Positions 34,779-43,110 of a stretch of DNA of 64,000 nucleotides are shown one piece after another. The notes beneath the pieces are model-generated. The model searched no databases. It had not been told where the DNA came from and saw only the letters and a program-made list of their open reading frames with translations. Position 1 is the stretch's first letter. Each line of letters opens with the position of its first letter. A program made the position numbers and the translations under genes. The DNA is from SVTX01 sp045588675. Lineage in GTDB: Bacteria > Bacillota > Clostridia > Oscillospirales > CAG-272. The stretch spans positions 1-64,000 of the forward strand of contig JAZNER010000030.1 in NCBI GenBank assembly GCA_045588675.1, in the 5' to 3' direction.

Positions 34779-35852
34779 TTAACTAATCGAATTGACTTGT
34801 TCTAAATAATTATTTACGACTATTTCTCTATCGAACTGGCTCTCGATCTTTTCTCTGCCCAACTTACCCATTTCTCGCTTTTGCTCATAAGGCAGAGCAA
34901 CAAACCTTTCAATAGCCACTGTTATGCTATCTGTATCTTTGGCTTTAAATCCAAACCCGGTAACTCCCTCGTCAAAGGTTTCTTTGCAACCGGGAATCTC
35001 AGATGCCAAAATTGGCCTACCACAAGCCGCGGCCTCCAACAAAACATTTGCCATTCCCTCGTGGTAAGAGGGTAAAATGATCGCGTGCGCGGCCTTAAGG
35101 TAAGGTCTTACGTCCTTGTGAAAGCCTACACATTCCACATTTTGTAAATTCGCAAAAGGATTTTCTCCGCCGTATTCCACATCGCCAACGACTGTAAATT
35201 TCAAAGCTCCGTTGTTCGCAAGGCGTTTAGCCGCCTCGGCTAATTCAAACACACCCTTATCCTTGATAATTCTCCCAACGAACACGATATTGATTGCGCT
35301 CTCTTCCGGATAATCAGCGAAAGAAAATTTCTCTACGTTAACTCCCGAGCCTGGCAATAATTTCGATTCTCCGCAAACGACCTTTCTATCACGGAAAAAC
35401 TGTTCATTGTCTTGATTTTGAAAAAATACACATTTGGCTTTTTTTAGACCGTTTTTATACAGCCACAGCATCAGCTTTTGCATAATTCCGCCGTCGCCTA
35501 CGACACCCAATCCCGTAACGTTAGCAACATACGGTATCTTTAAGCGGCCACAAGCCATACCGCCATAAACATTAGGCTTGATCGTAAAGGTTAGCACGAT
35601 ATCAGGCTTGATCTCCTTAAGCAGTTTCTTGTAGTTGCTCAAAAGCTTCAGGTCTTCAAAAGGATTTTTACCGTGTCTTGACACCTCAGTTTCAACAACC
35701 TTTGCACCCAAGGCCTCTATCTCGGAGATACGGTCACTCTTTGGAACACTGACCAATACCTCGTGCCCCTCCGCAACCAAAGCGCGTACCAGCTCACAAC
35801 GAAATTGCAGAACTGTCGTTACATCGTTTACCAAAATGAGTATTTTTTTCAT
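34779..35852 (-). CDS. family 4 glycosyltransferase, PglA-like
   Basis: The 357-aa GT-B protein reads MKKILILVNDVTTVLQFRCE, TFTIKPNVYGGMACGRLKIP, VANVTGLGVVGDGG, LLPGSGVNVEKFSF, and YHEGMANVLLEAAACGRPIL. The pattern matches the PglA/WbnE branch, which adds an N-acetylhexosamine as second sugar onto the first lipid-linked sugar. It lies early in the operon, consistent with that. It starts 1 bp after the transketolase C-terminal subunit. Confidence 0.88.
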   Translation of the reverse strand: MKKILILVNDVTTVLQFRCELVRALVAEGHEVLVSVPKSDRISEIEALGAKVVETEVSRHGKNPFEDLKLLSNYKKLLKEIKPDIVLTFTIKPNVYGGMACGRLKIPYVANVTGLGVVGDGGIMQKLMLWLYKNGLKKAKCVFFQNQDNEQFFRDRKVVCGESKLLPGSGVNVEKFSFADYPEESAINIVFVGRIIKDKGVFELAEAAKRLANNGALKFTVVGDVEYGGENPFANLQNVECVGFHKDVRPYLKAAHAIILPSYHEGMANVLLEAAACGRPILASEIPGCKETFDEGVTGFGFKAKDTDSITVAIERFVALPYEQKREMGKLGREKIESQFDREIVVNNYLEQVNSIS

Positions 35853-35853
35853 T

Positions 35854-36771
35854 TCACCAATTCTCTTTTATTTTTTCTATAATCGCTTTCGCGTCTATAT
35901 TATACTGCTTTCTCAAATATTTCTGACTGCCGACGATACTGGAATATCTGTCGTCGAGGGCTATGCGGACAAGCTTTGCTTTTACTCCGTCAGCTTCTGC
36001 CAAAACCTCAGCCACTGCCGAGCCAAAGCCTCCGCTCAAATTATGCTCCTCTACCGTCACTATTGCTTTATTATTTCTTGCGCATTCCAAAATCACTTCT
36101 CTATCAATGGGCTTGACGGTCGGGAAGGTATAAACGGACGGAACGATACCCTGCGCCTTCAATTCCTTGCAAGCTTCATCAACCTCGTCAAAAATAGCTC
36201 CCGTAGAGAAGACCGCAACTCTCTCGCCCTTCTGAATCTCGATAGCTTTACCGATTTCGAAGCTATCCAGCTTATCGTGAATACGTTTCTCCCCGCCTCT
36301 GCCAAGACGGAGATAGCAGGTACCTGGTTGCTCATATATCGCCTTTGTAGCACATTCCGCCTCTACAAGATCTCCGGGAGCCAACACCGTTACCTCGGGC
36401 AGGGCTCGGAGCATTGCAATATCTTCGGTTGCATGATGGCTCATGCCCAATGAACCGTAAACAAATCCGCCTCCAACACAAACAACCTTTACATTGGCGT
36501 TATGATATGCGCAATCGTTTCTTATTTGCTCGATACAACGAAGTGTGGGAAAGTTTCCAATCGAATATGTATAAACGATCTTGCCTTGCATAGCAAGTCC
36601 TGCTGCAATAGAAGTCATATTCTGTTCTGCAATACCTGCATTTATTATCTGATCGGGCAACTCGGTCCAAAAGGGCTTCAACACTCCAAAGCCAAGGTCG
36701 CCAGTAACTATATAAACATTTTTATCATTCTTTGCTATTTCAAGCAAGGTTTTTACAAACGTATCTCTCAT
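35854..36771 (-). CDS. transketolase-like protein, C-terminal subunit
   Basis: The 305-aa protein covers the pyrimidine-binding and C-terminal domains of transketolase (INAGIAEQNMTSIAAGLAMQ with the Glu that activates thiamine diphosphate; YLRLGRGGEKR; VTVEEHNLSGGFGSAVAEV). It pairs with the overlapping gene upstream, which supplies the ThDP-diphosphate-binding half. Split transketolases with apparent sugar-biosynthesis roles occur in several polysaccharide loci. Substrate here is unknown. Confidence 0.9.
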   Translation of the reverse strand: MRDTFVKTLLEIAKNDKNVYIVTGDLGFGVLKPFWTELPDQIINAGIAEQNMTSIAAGLAMQGKIVYTYSIGNFPTLRCIEQIRNDCAYHNANVKVVCVGGGFVYGSLGMSHHATEDIAMLRALPEVTVLAPGDLVEAECATKAIYEQPGTCYLRLGRGGEKRIHDKLDSFEIGKAIEIQKGERVAVFSTGAIFDEVDEACKELKAQGIVPSVYTFPTVKPIDREVILECARNNKAIVTVEEHNLSGGFGSAVAEVLAEADGVKAKLVRIALDDRYSSIVGSQKYLRKQYNIDAKAIIEKIKENW

Positions 36772-37631
36772 TTTGCTTCCTCCTCGTAGGGATCAACGAT
36801 TCCTTCGGGCATAGCCGCGTGAAGCTCTTTAAGCGCTCCGTCGTATTCTTCTCCCTCGTGTGGGAAGCGGTAATGCCACAAAATATCAAATTCCATGAAC
36901 GAAACGCCTTTGCCCTTGACCGTATTTGCAATGATTACCGTTGGCTTATCCGCACTTTCCTTTGCCTTTGAAAAAGCCAAACGCAGCTCATCGTGGTTAT
37001 GTCCGTCGATCTCAAGAACATTCCAGCCGAAAGACTTCCACTTATCCGCAAATGGAGCAAGAGAAAGCGTATTCTCACAAAAATCCAGACTCTGCATCTT
37101 GTTGTGATCGACAATAACAACAAATTGATTGAGTTTAAAATGATTTGCAAACAGCGCCATTTCCCAGATAGAGCCCTCGTCGCATTCACCGTCACCCACG
37201 ATTGCATATGTATAATACGGTTCTTTGTTAAGCCTCGCATTAAGCGCCATGCCTGCCGCAATACAAGCACCGTGACCGAGCGAACCCGTGGAAATTTCTA
37301 CCCCGGGAATGCCTTTGTGGGAAACATGACCTGAAAGGCGGCTTCCGTCGGCATAGTGCGTTTTCAGTTCTTCTCTGTCAAAAAATCCCTTTTCAGCCAA
37401 TGCCGCATATATAGCTGCTCCCGCGTGTCCTTTGCTTAAAACTATCCTGTCACGGTTTTCATCTTTCAAATTCTCAGGCGAAATATTTGCTACGTCATTA
37501 TAAAGAACCGCCACGATATCTGCAACCGAAAAAATCGCACCGATATGGCTACCGTGAGAAATATGTGTCATTTCTACTCCGTGACGTCTTATAAGCCACG
37601 CTAACTGTTCACTTTTCATTTTATTCTCCAT
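36768..37631 (-). CDS. transketolase-like protein, N-terminal subunit
   Basis: The 287-aa protein is the ThDP-binding half: HISHGSHIGAIFSVADIVAV, VLSKGHAGAAIYAALAEKG, and the GDGECDEGSIWEMALFANHF motif (GDG followed by a metal-binding segment). It overlaps the C-terminal subunit by 4 nt. Placement inside a polysaccharide operon next to an aldo/keto reductase suggests transfer of a two-carbon unit to make an unusual sugar or polyol, not central pentose metabolism. This is inference from context. Confidence 0.9.
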   Translation of the reverse strand: MENKMKSEQLAWLIRRHGVEMTHISHGSHIGAIFSVADIVAVLYNDVANISPENLKDENRDRIVLSKGHAGAAIYAALAEKGFFDREELKTHYADGSRLSGHVSHKGIPGVEISTGSLGHGACIAAGMALNARLNKEPYYTYAIVGDGECDEGSIWEMALFANHFKLNQFVVIVDHNKMQSLDFCENTLSLAPFADKWKSFGWNVLEIDGHNHDELRLAFSKAKESADKPTVIIANTVKGKGVSFMEFDILWHYRFPHEGEEYDGALKELHAAMPEGIVDPYEEEAK

Positions 37632-37738
37632 TCCGCCGCCGTCAGCGGCTCAAATTTCTTGGGTAAATTTTGGCATATCAGCAAAATTCTTGCGTAAAAA
37701 GTTTATTTCTGCCTTAAGTGAAAGCAGATTCCACGCTA

Positions 37739-38683
37739 CTACTCCTTTGAAATCTTGTCTAATCGATCAATTTGTTCATATGTCAGAGTCCAATCCAATG
37801 CCTCTGCATTTTGTAATACCTGTTTCGGAGATTTTGCTCCGACAATTACTACAGAACCCTTTAAATAATCTAAAATCCAACGAATTGCCACAGAAGAAAC
37901 CGTCTTTCCCTGCTCTGCGGCAATCTCCTTTAAGACCTCCACAATCTCAAGATTCTTTAAAAGCTTTTCCCCGTGGAAGTTCACATAAATATCACGGGAA
38001 CGACGGTCGTTTGATTCAAACTTGCAATTCTTGTCGTATTTTCCGCTTAAAATTCCTTGTCCCAGACTTCCCCACGTAAAAGGTGTCATATCATACTCGT
38101 CGCTAAAACAGAACATTTCTTTTTCATTTTTGCGGCAAGCCAGACTGTACTCATCCTGGAAGGAAACGAAGGGGTTGCTATTACCAAACGACTTTATTTC
38201 CTCAATGTCCTTTTGATAAATATTTGATAGCCCGTAATAACGGATCTTCCCCTGCTGCTTTAATATTTCCAACGATTCAGCAACGTCTGAAAGCGGCGTT
38301 ACACCGTCACGGTAATGCACCTGATAGAGATCGATGTAATCGCGATTTAATCGCTTCAAGCTACCCTCAACCGCCTTGAATATGTATTCACGAGAATTAT
38401 CGTAAGTCGTTTTTCCGTTTTCGACGCGCACACCGAACTTGGTCGTGATAACTACGTTTTTACTATCCGATCCAAGTGCCTCGGCAAGAGTTCTTTCGCT
38501 CTCGCCAAGTCCGTACGTATCGGCGGTATCAAAAAAATTAATTCCGCTATCCACCGCGGTTTTTACGGCGTTGATAAGGTCTGTCCTTTGAACGTCGCCC
38601 CAACCGTAGCCGCCAAGAGGGCAACCGCCCATACATAGCGCGGAAACCGTCAGATCGGTTTTCTTAATCGTTACTTTCTGCAT
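37739..38683 (-). CDS. aldo/keto reductase
   Basis: I start at ATG 38681-38683 (MQKVTIKKTDLTVSALCMGG), since the longer frame overlaps the acyltransferase remnant. The 314-aa TIM-barrel NADPH enzyme shows the AKR set: FFDTADTYGLGESERTLAEA (Asp and Tyr of the tetrad), VVITTKFGVR (Lys), DLYQVHYRDG (His region) and VAIRWILDYLKGSVVIVGAK. It could reduce a keto-sugar made by the neighbouring transketolase pair. Gap to that pair is 107 bp, so a separate ribosome site or processing is possible. Confidence 0.88.
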   Translation of the reverse strand: MQKVTIKKTDLTVSALCMGGCPLGGYGWGDVQRTDLINAVKTAVDSGINFFDTADTYGLGESERTLAEALGSDSKNVVITTKFGVRVENGKTTYDNSREYIFKAVEGSLKRLNRDYIDLYQVHYRDGVTPLSDVAESLEILKQQGKIRYYGLSNIYQKDIEEIKSFGNSNPFVSFQDEYSLACRKNEKEMFCFSDEYDMTPFTWGSLGQGILSGKYDKNCKFESNDRRSRDIYVNFHGEKLLKNLEIVEVLKEIAAEQGKTVSSVAIRWILDYLKGSVVIVGAKSPKQVLQNAEALDWTLTYEQIDRLDKISKE

Positions 38684-38937
38684 TTTTCTTTTTTCCTTTA
38701 ATTCTGTCAATCGATATTGATATACCCTTTTTGATGAAATATTCCGCATAATATACGGCGCAAGCCAATGCCAGGATTGCCACCGTTGTGGCAAGAAAAT
38801 TCACGGGGAATGCCAAGCAATCCGCCAGCCGCCAGATCATCAATCGGCCAAATTTGACCATAATGAGAATTAGTTATCAAAAGCGTTGCAATAGCACGCA
38901 AGTAGTTTATAAAAGAATACATCTCGTTCCAAATCAA
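38664..38937 (-). pseudogene. acyltransferase-3 (O-acetyltransferase) remnant with internal deletion
   Basis: The frame from ATG 38937, overlapping the upstream gene by 4 nt (ATGA), starts like an acyltransferase-3 enzyme: MYSFINYLRAIATLLITNSH, then QIWPIDDLAAGGLLG. Near 38815 it leaves the family. In another frame the last membrane segment and basic tail follow: TTVAILALACAVYYAEYF and ISIDRIKGKKKN. So about 300 internal codons are missing and the reading frame is broken. The intact gene probably O-acetylated the polysaccharide. Confidence 0.7.
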
Positions 38938-39644
38938 TCTCCCTTGACATCACTTGAGCCCTCAGCCGACGCAACGCTTTGAATTACAACTGCATCATTC
39001 TCTGCTTCAACGGTTTCGTTGTTGGGATTGGGCTCTGCCGCGGTTACCTCAGAGGAGCCGTCGTCCTCGTTGCCTTCATTTGTCAAAACAGCTTTGATCG
39101 TCATAAAGAAAATTTTAATGTCCAAGCCAAAGGACAGATTATCAACGTAATAGTTGTCATACTCAAATCTTGCCTTCACCGTATTCGTTTTTCTTCCGTG
39201 AACCGCAGCCCAGCCGGTAACTCCGGGGCAAACATCAAAGCGTTTCAACTCATCTTCAGTGTACTCTTCCCAATTTTTAGGATAATATGTAAGGACGGGG
39301 CGAGGGCCGATAATGGACATTTCACCCTTGATTATGTTAATTAATTGAGGGAGCTCGTCAATACTGGTTGCGCGGATAAACTTACCTACCTTCGTCACGC
39401 GTTTATCGCCTTTAAAGCAATAAACTCCGCCTTCCTGCTGTTCTGCTCCCACACACATAGAACGAAACTTATACATCCAATACACTTTTCCGTTTTTGCC
39501 AACGCGTTCTTGTTTAAAAATAATCGGACCATCGCTGTCGATCTTTATGGCAATAGCTATTATCAGCATTGGTAACGACAGAACTATGATACCCGCTATT
39601 GCAAGTATTAGGTCTATGATCCTTTTTACGACTCGCTTATACAT
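38934..39644 (-). CDS. undecaprenyl-phosphate sugar phosphotransferase (initiating enzyme)
   Basis: The 236-aa protein is a small monotopic phosphoglycosyl transferase: one N-terminal re-entrant membrane helix (about 10-32), FKQERVGKNGKVYWMYKFRS, the catalytic Asp-Glu in TSIDELPQLINIIKGEMSII, GPRPVL and PGVTGWA. It transfers a sugar-1-phosphate to undecaprenyl phosphate, the first step of repeat-unit assembly. About 45 C-terminal residues form an acidic, low-complexity tail not usual for the family. As first gene after the promoter it heads the operon. Confidence 0.92.
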   Translation of the reverse strand: MYKRVVKRIIDLILAIAGIIVLSLPMLIIAIAIKIDSDGPIIFKQERVGKNGKVYWMYKFRSMCVGAEQQEGGVYCFKGDKRVTKVGKFIRATSIDELPQLINIIKGEMSIIGPRPVLTYYPKNWEEYTEDELKRFDVCPGVTGWAAVHGRKTNTVKARFEYDNYYVDNLSFGLDIKIFFMTIKAVLTNEGNEDDGSSEVTAAEPNPNNETVEAENDAVVIQSVASAEGSSDVKGD

Positions 39645-39717
39645 ATTGATATTCTCCTTGAATAATGCAAAACTTATTACCCTATAATATTTTTATTTTT
39701 ATTATATATTATATTTT

Positions 39718-39746
39718 ATTATAACACCGTTTTAATATATTGTCAA
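39718..39746 (-). promoter_or_regulatory. polysaccharide operon promoter, perfect consensus
   Basis: On the minus strand TTGACA (39741-39746), 17 bp and TATAAT (39718-39723). Predicted start near 39711 gives a leader of about 65 nt, with an AAGGAG ribosome site before the initiating transferase. Bases 39750-39905 are AT-rich with no gene or clear site. Confidence 0.85.
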
Positions 39747-39907
39747 GAAAAAACATCCAAAAGATAACCTTTTTCACAAAAAACGGCCAAAGTTTACAGT
39801 TTGTTTACATTTGAATTTTGTATAAATTGTAAAAGTTAGATTAACCGTTTTTTGTAATTTTAGTTAAAATTTCACAATAATTGAGAACGAAATTTCACAA
39901 AAAAACA

Positions 39908-39932
39908 CGGAGAGCTTTTAATAAGCTCTCCG
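39908..39932 (-). terminator. terminator of the deo operon
   Basis: CGGAGAGCTT and AAGCTCTCCG form a 10-bp stem just downstream of deoB, followed on the minus strand by TGTTTTTTTG. It separates the deo operon from the polysaccharide promoter. Confidence 0.85.
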
Positions 39933-39952
39933 CACTTTTGTTGAATTTAAAT

Positions 39953-41080
39953 TTATTTTTTTAAATAGTCAAGCACGATTTTACTGATATAGTCAAAGCC
40001 GTGAATAGTACCGAGATTTTTGTTTTTGGGGACGCCGTTTCCGCACATCAAAAGAGGGACATATTCGCGCGAATGGTCTGTTGATGGGGTTGATGGGTCA
40101 CAGCCGTGGTCGGCGGTGATGATAAGCAAATCCTCTTCCTTCAAGCCAACGAGAAAATCACCCAGAAAGGCATCAAATTCACTCAGTGCAATTGCATATC
40201 CGCGAGCATCGTTTCTATGTCCGAAAAGCATATCAAAATCAACCAGATTAACAAAGCACAGTCCACAAAAGTCCTTGTTTTGCAAGACTTTCGTAATTTC
40301 CATTCCTTCGGCATTGTTCTTGGTCGGATAAGATTCTGAAATTCCTCTGCCCGCAAAAATATCATTTATTTTTCCAACCGAAATCGTATCAAAGCCCAAC
40401 TCCTTCAATCTGTCAAGCATTGTAATATCGGGGCACTCAATCGAGTAGTCGTGTCTGCCCGAAAGACGAGTAAAGGGATATTCTCCGCCAAACGGACGGG
40501 CGATCACTCTGCCCACCCCGTGCTTGCCAACAAGCATTTTTCGTGCAATCTCACAGTATCTGTAAAGCTCGTCAAGAGGCACTATGTCCTCGTGTGCGGC
40601 GATTTGGAAAACCGAGTCCGCAGAGGTATAAACAATCAAATCTCCCGAACGCAAATGCTCCTCACCATAATCACGAATTACATCTGTTCCCGAATATGGC
40701 TTATTGCACAAAACTCCTTTACCTGTAAGGGCTTTAAACTTTTCAATCACGTCTTCGGGAAATCCGTCGGGATATGTCGGCAACGCCTCTTTTGATATTA
40801 CTCCCGCAATTTCCCAGTGTCCTGTTGTCGTATCCTTGCCCATTGATTTTTCGGATAAGCGGGCATAGCTCGCCTCACATTTATCGGGCAAATCAGAGCA
40901 AAGCTCCTGACAGGTGTCTATATTAAAAAGCCCTAATTTTTTCATATTTGGACAGTTGAATTCAGGCAAAGCCGAAAGTGCGCGCAAGGTATTGCTTCCC
41001 TCGTCAGAAAAGAGCTTTGCATCAGGCAGCTCACCAATACCAAAGCTGTCGAGAACAATTAAAAATACTCTCTTGCTCAT
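39953..41080 (-). CDS. deoB: phosphopentomutase
   Basis: The 375-aa alkaline-phosphatase-superfamily enzyme converts (deoxy)ribose 1-phosphate to the 5-phosphate. Metal-binding motifs are visible: VFLIVLDSFGIGELPDA, a Thr nucleophile in MGKDTTTGHWEIAG, DYSIECPDITM and ITADHGCDPSTPSTDHSRE. It works between DeoD (releases the sugar 1-phosphate) and DeoC (cleaves the 5-phosphate), the two genes upstream. Spacing from deoD is 3 bp. Confidence 0.95.
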   Translation of the reverse strand: MSKRVFLIVLDSFGIGELPDAKLFSDEGSNTLRALSALPEFNCPNMKKLGLFNIDTCQELCSDLPDKCEASYARLSEKSMGKDTTTGHWEIAGVISKEALPTYPDGFPEDVIEKFKALTGKGVLCNKPYSGTDVIRDYGEEHLRSGDLIVYTSADSVFQIAAHEDIVPLDELYRYCEIARKMLVGKHGVGRVIARPFGGEYPFTRLSGRHDYSIECPDITMLDRLKELGFDTISVGKINDIFAGRGISESYPTKNNAEGMEITKVLQNKDFCGLCFVNLVDFDMLFGHRNDARGYAIALSEFDAFLGDFLVGLKEEDLLIITADHGCDPSTPSTDHSREYVPLLMCGNGVPKNKNLGTIHGFDYISKIVLDYLKK

Positions 41081-41083
41081 GTT

Positions 41084-41797
41084 TTACGCTTCCGCAATTT
41101 CAAGTGCGATTTCCATCATATTTGTGAAAGCCGTTCTTCTTGTATCCGCGTCAAGATTTTGTGTCGGGTCAACAAGAGAATCGCTTACAGAGCAAATGCA
41201 AAGTGCTTTCTTCCCCGCTCTTGCGGCGTTGCAATAAAGCGCCGCCGCTTCCATTTCAACTCCGAGAACGCCCATCTTTGCCCAATCCAAATCCTTGTTA
41301 GCATCATTGTAAAATACATCACTTGAAAAAATATTTCCAACGCGATAATTTACACCCTTCTTCTCGCACTCGTCAACTGCCGCACGAACAAGCGAGAAGT
41401 CTGCAATAGGAGCAAAAGTGCCTGGTAAATTGTACTGTGCAGCAAAGTTAGAATTTGTACAAGCGCCCATAGCCACAACTATATCGCACGCCTTCAAATC
41501 CATCTGATAAGAGCCGCAAGAGCCGACGCGGATAATACTTGAAACATCATAGAAGTTGAAAAGCTCGTATGAGTAAATACCAATTGACGGTTGTCCCATA
41601 CCCGACGCCATAACGGAAACTCTTTTACCCTTGTAGTAACCGGTGTATCCCTGAACTCCGCGAATATCGTTGACAAGCACTGCGTCCTCAAGATAGTTCT
41701 CTGCTATAAATTTTGAGCGCAAAGGGTCACCCGGCATAAGCACGGTCTTTGCGAAATCTTCTTTTTTTGCTGTAATATGAGGTGTTGGAATTGACAT
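41084..41797 (-). CDS. deoD: purine nucleoside phosphorylase, DeoD type
   Basis: The 237-aa protein has the PNP_UDP_1 fold with MPGDPLRSKFIAENYLEDA (phosphate site), MGQPSIGIYSYELF, RVGSCGSYQMD and GVEMEAAALYC (ribose and catalytic region). It splits purine (deoxy)nucleosides with phosphate. The length and N-terminal STPHITAKKEDFAKTVL-type start (MSIPTPHITAKKEDFA) match hexameric bacterial DeoD. Confidence 0.93.
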   Translation of the reverse strand: MSIPTPHITAKKEDFAKTVLMPGDPLRSKFIAENYLEDAVLVNDIRGVQGYTGYYKGKRVSVMASGMGQPSIGIYSYELFNFYDVSSIIRVGSCGSYQMDLKACDIVVAMGACTNSNFAAQYNLPGTFAPIADFSLVRAAVDECEKKGVNYRVGNIFSSDVFYNDANKDLDWAKMGVLGVEMEAAALYCNAARAGKKALCICSVSDSLVDPTQNLDADTRRTAFTNMMEIALEIAEA

Positions 41798-41823
41798 AAT
41801 CTAAATCTCCTTTTATTCAAAAA

Positions 41824-42492
41824 TCAATATGCGGAGCCGTCGTCCTGTGATTTAACAATTTTAACCACACGGCTCGTTCCAAGTCTGTCTGCGCCAAGTG
41901 CCATAAAGTCAGAAGCATCTTCAAGTGAAGATATACCGCCTGCCGCTTTAACCTTGATCTGAGGCTCAACATTTGCTCTCAAAAGGGCTACATCCTCGCG
42001 TGTAGCTCCGCCTGTTGAAAAGCCTGTTGAGGTTTTTATAAAGTCTGCGCCCGATTTGGATACGACACGGCACATTTCAATCTTTTCCTGCTCGTCAAGG
42101 AGGCAAGTTTCGATAATAACCTTTAAAATCTTGCCCTCGCAAGCAGCTCTTACTGCTTTGATTTCTTCCAAAACACAATCATATCTGCCGTCTTTAACAT
42201 CACCGATGTTTATCACCATATCAATCTCATCAGCACCCTCGCGCACTGCTTCGGCGGTTTCAAATGCCTTTACAGCCTTTGTCTGATAGCCGTTGGGGAA
42301 GCCAATAACTGTGCAGATTTGAAGCTTGTCGCCTACATACTGCTTTGCTCTTTCAACAAATGAGGGCGGAATACAGACCGATGCGGTTTGATATTTAATG
42401 CCGTCGTCACAAATAGCCTTGATTTGCTCCCAGGTTGAGCTTTGGGCGAGCAAGGTATGGTCGCATACCGAAAGTATTTTTTTAGTATCCAT
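41824..42492 (-). CDS. deoC: deoxyribose-phosphate aldolase
   Basis: The 222-aa class I aldolase cleaves deoxyribose 5-phosphate to glyceraldehyde 3-phosphate and acetaldehyde. The Schiff-base lysine lies in DFIKTSTGFSTGGATREDV and the second active lysine in VKAAGGISSLEDA; EIDMVINIGDVKDG is the substrate strand. It is the first gene of the deo operon, behind a promoter carrying an operator-like palindrome. Confidence 0.95.
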   Translation of the reverse strand: MDTKKILSVCDHTLLAQSSTWEQIKAICDDGIKYQTASVCIPPSFVERAKQYVGDKLQICTVIGFPNGYQTKAVKAFETAEAVREGADEIDMVINIGDVKDGRYDCVLEEIKAVRAACEGKILKVIIETCLLDEQEKIEMCRVVSKSGADFIKTSTGFSTGGATREDVALLRANVEPQIKVKAAGGISSLEDASDFMALGADRLGTSRVVKIVKSQDDGSAY

Positions 42493-42568
42493 AATTCTGT
42501 CCTTTCATTGACTTGCATCTAGTTTAATTCAATATCAGTTTCTTGCAAGCAAATAATCTTTATACTTA

Positions 42569-42597
42569 ATTATAACACATTTCTGCGCAGAAATCAA
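42569..42597 (-). promoter_or_regulatory. deo operon promoter with 16-bp palindrome
   Basis: On the minus strand TTGATT (42592-42597), 17 bp and TATAAT (42569-42574). The spacer is almost filled by ATTTCTGCGCAGAAAT (42579-42594), a perfect palindrome, in the classical position for a repressor. The regulator is not in the window. Confidence 0.75.
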
Positions 42598-42720
42598 CAG
42601 ATATTTGCATCAAGTTTATTCTATTTTTTCTTGTCGTTTTATGTAATATTTTGTTGTTTTTTTAACATTTTATTTATTTTTTGTCGATATTTAACACATT
42701 TTTTGCTTTTTTGACAGCAA

Positions 42721-42751
42721 TCAGCCGTTTGGAAAACTACCAAACGGCTGA
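42721..42751. repeat. 12-bp perfect hairpin downstream of the Lys-rich gene
   Basis: TCAGCCGTTTGG and CCAAACGGCTGA pair around a 7-nt loop. No T-tract follows on the minus strand, so it is not a textbook terminator, although it lies where the preceding gene should end. Confidence 0.6.
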
Positions 42752-42768
42752 CCTTTATTGCTTTAATT

Positions 42769-43086
42769 TTATTTCTTTTTAGGCGGTGAATATTTTTTAT
42801 AAAGCTTCGCAAGCTTATGTTTTTCTGATTTTTTAAGAATGACAGTGCCGCTATTCTTGTCGATTTTACCGATTTTTCTCGAATTTTTCAGCTTCTTTCT
42901 TTTAGCTTTTTTCAAAATTTGATTAACCAAAGCAAGCTTTACGGCAAACTTCTCTGCCGCATCAAGAAAAAGATATACTCTATCACTAAAATCAGATTTT
43001 GCTTGACTTTCGTTATTGCGGGCGCAAGTATCGTCAGCACAAGCATCAAAAGCATCGCAACACTCGACTATATCCTGTTTTTTCAT
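42769..43086 (-). CDS. hypothetical Lys-rich small protein
   Basis: The 105-aa protein has a Cys-containing acidic N-terminus (VECCDAFDACADDTCARN) and a strongly basic second half (KKAKRKKLKNSRKIGKIDKN; KYSPPKKK). I see no known domain. The basic tail suggests nucleic-acid or ribosome contact, but that is a guess. It follows the phosphorylase gene by 24 bp and is probably co-transcribed with it. Confidence 0.6.
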   Translation of the reverse strand: MKKQDIVECCDAFDACADDTCARNNESQAKSDFSDRVYLFLDAAEKFAVKLALVNQILKKAKRKKLKNSRKIGKIDKNSGTVILKKSEKHKLAKLYKKYSPPKKK

Positions 43087-43110
43087 TGAAACTATCCAGC
43101 AATTTGAAAA

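Noticed and set aside
42721..42751. Hairpin as a rho-independent terminator
   Set aside because: Strong stem but no T-tract on the coding strand side; listed only as a hairpin.
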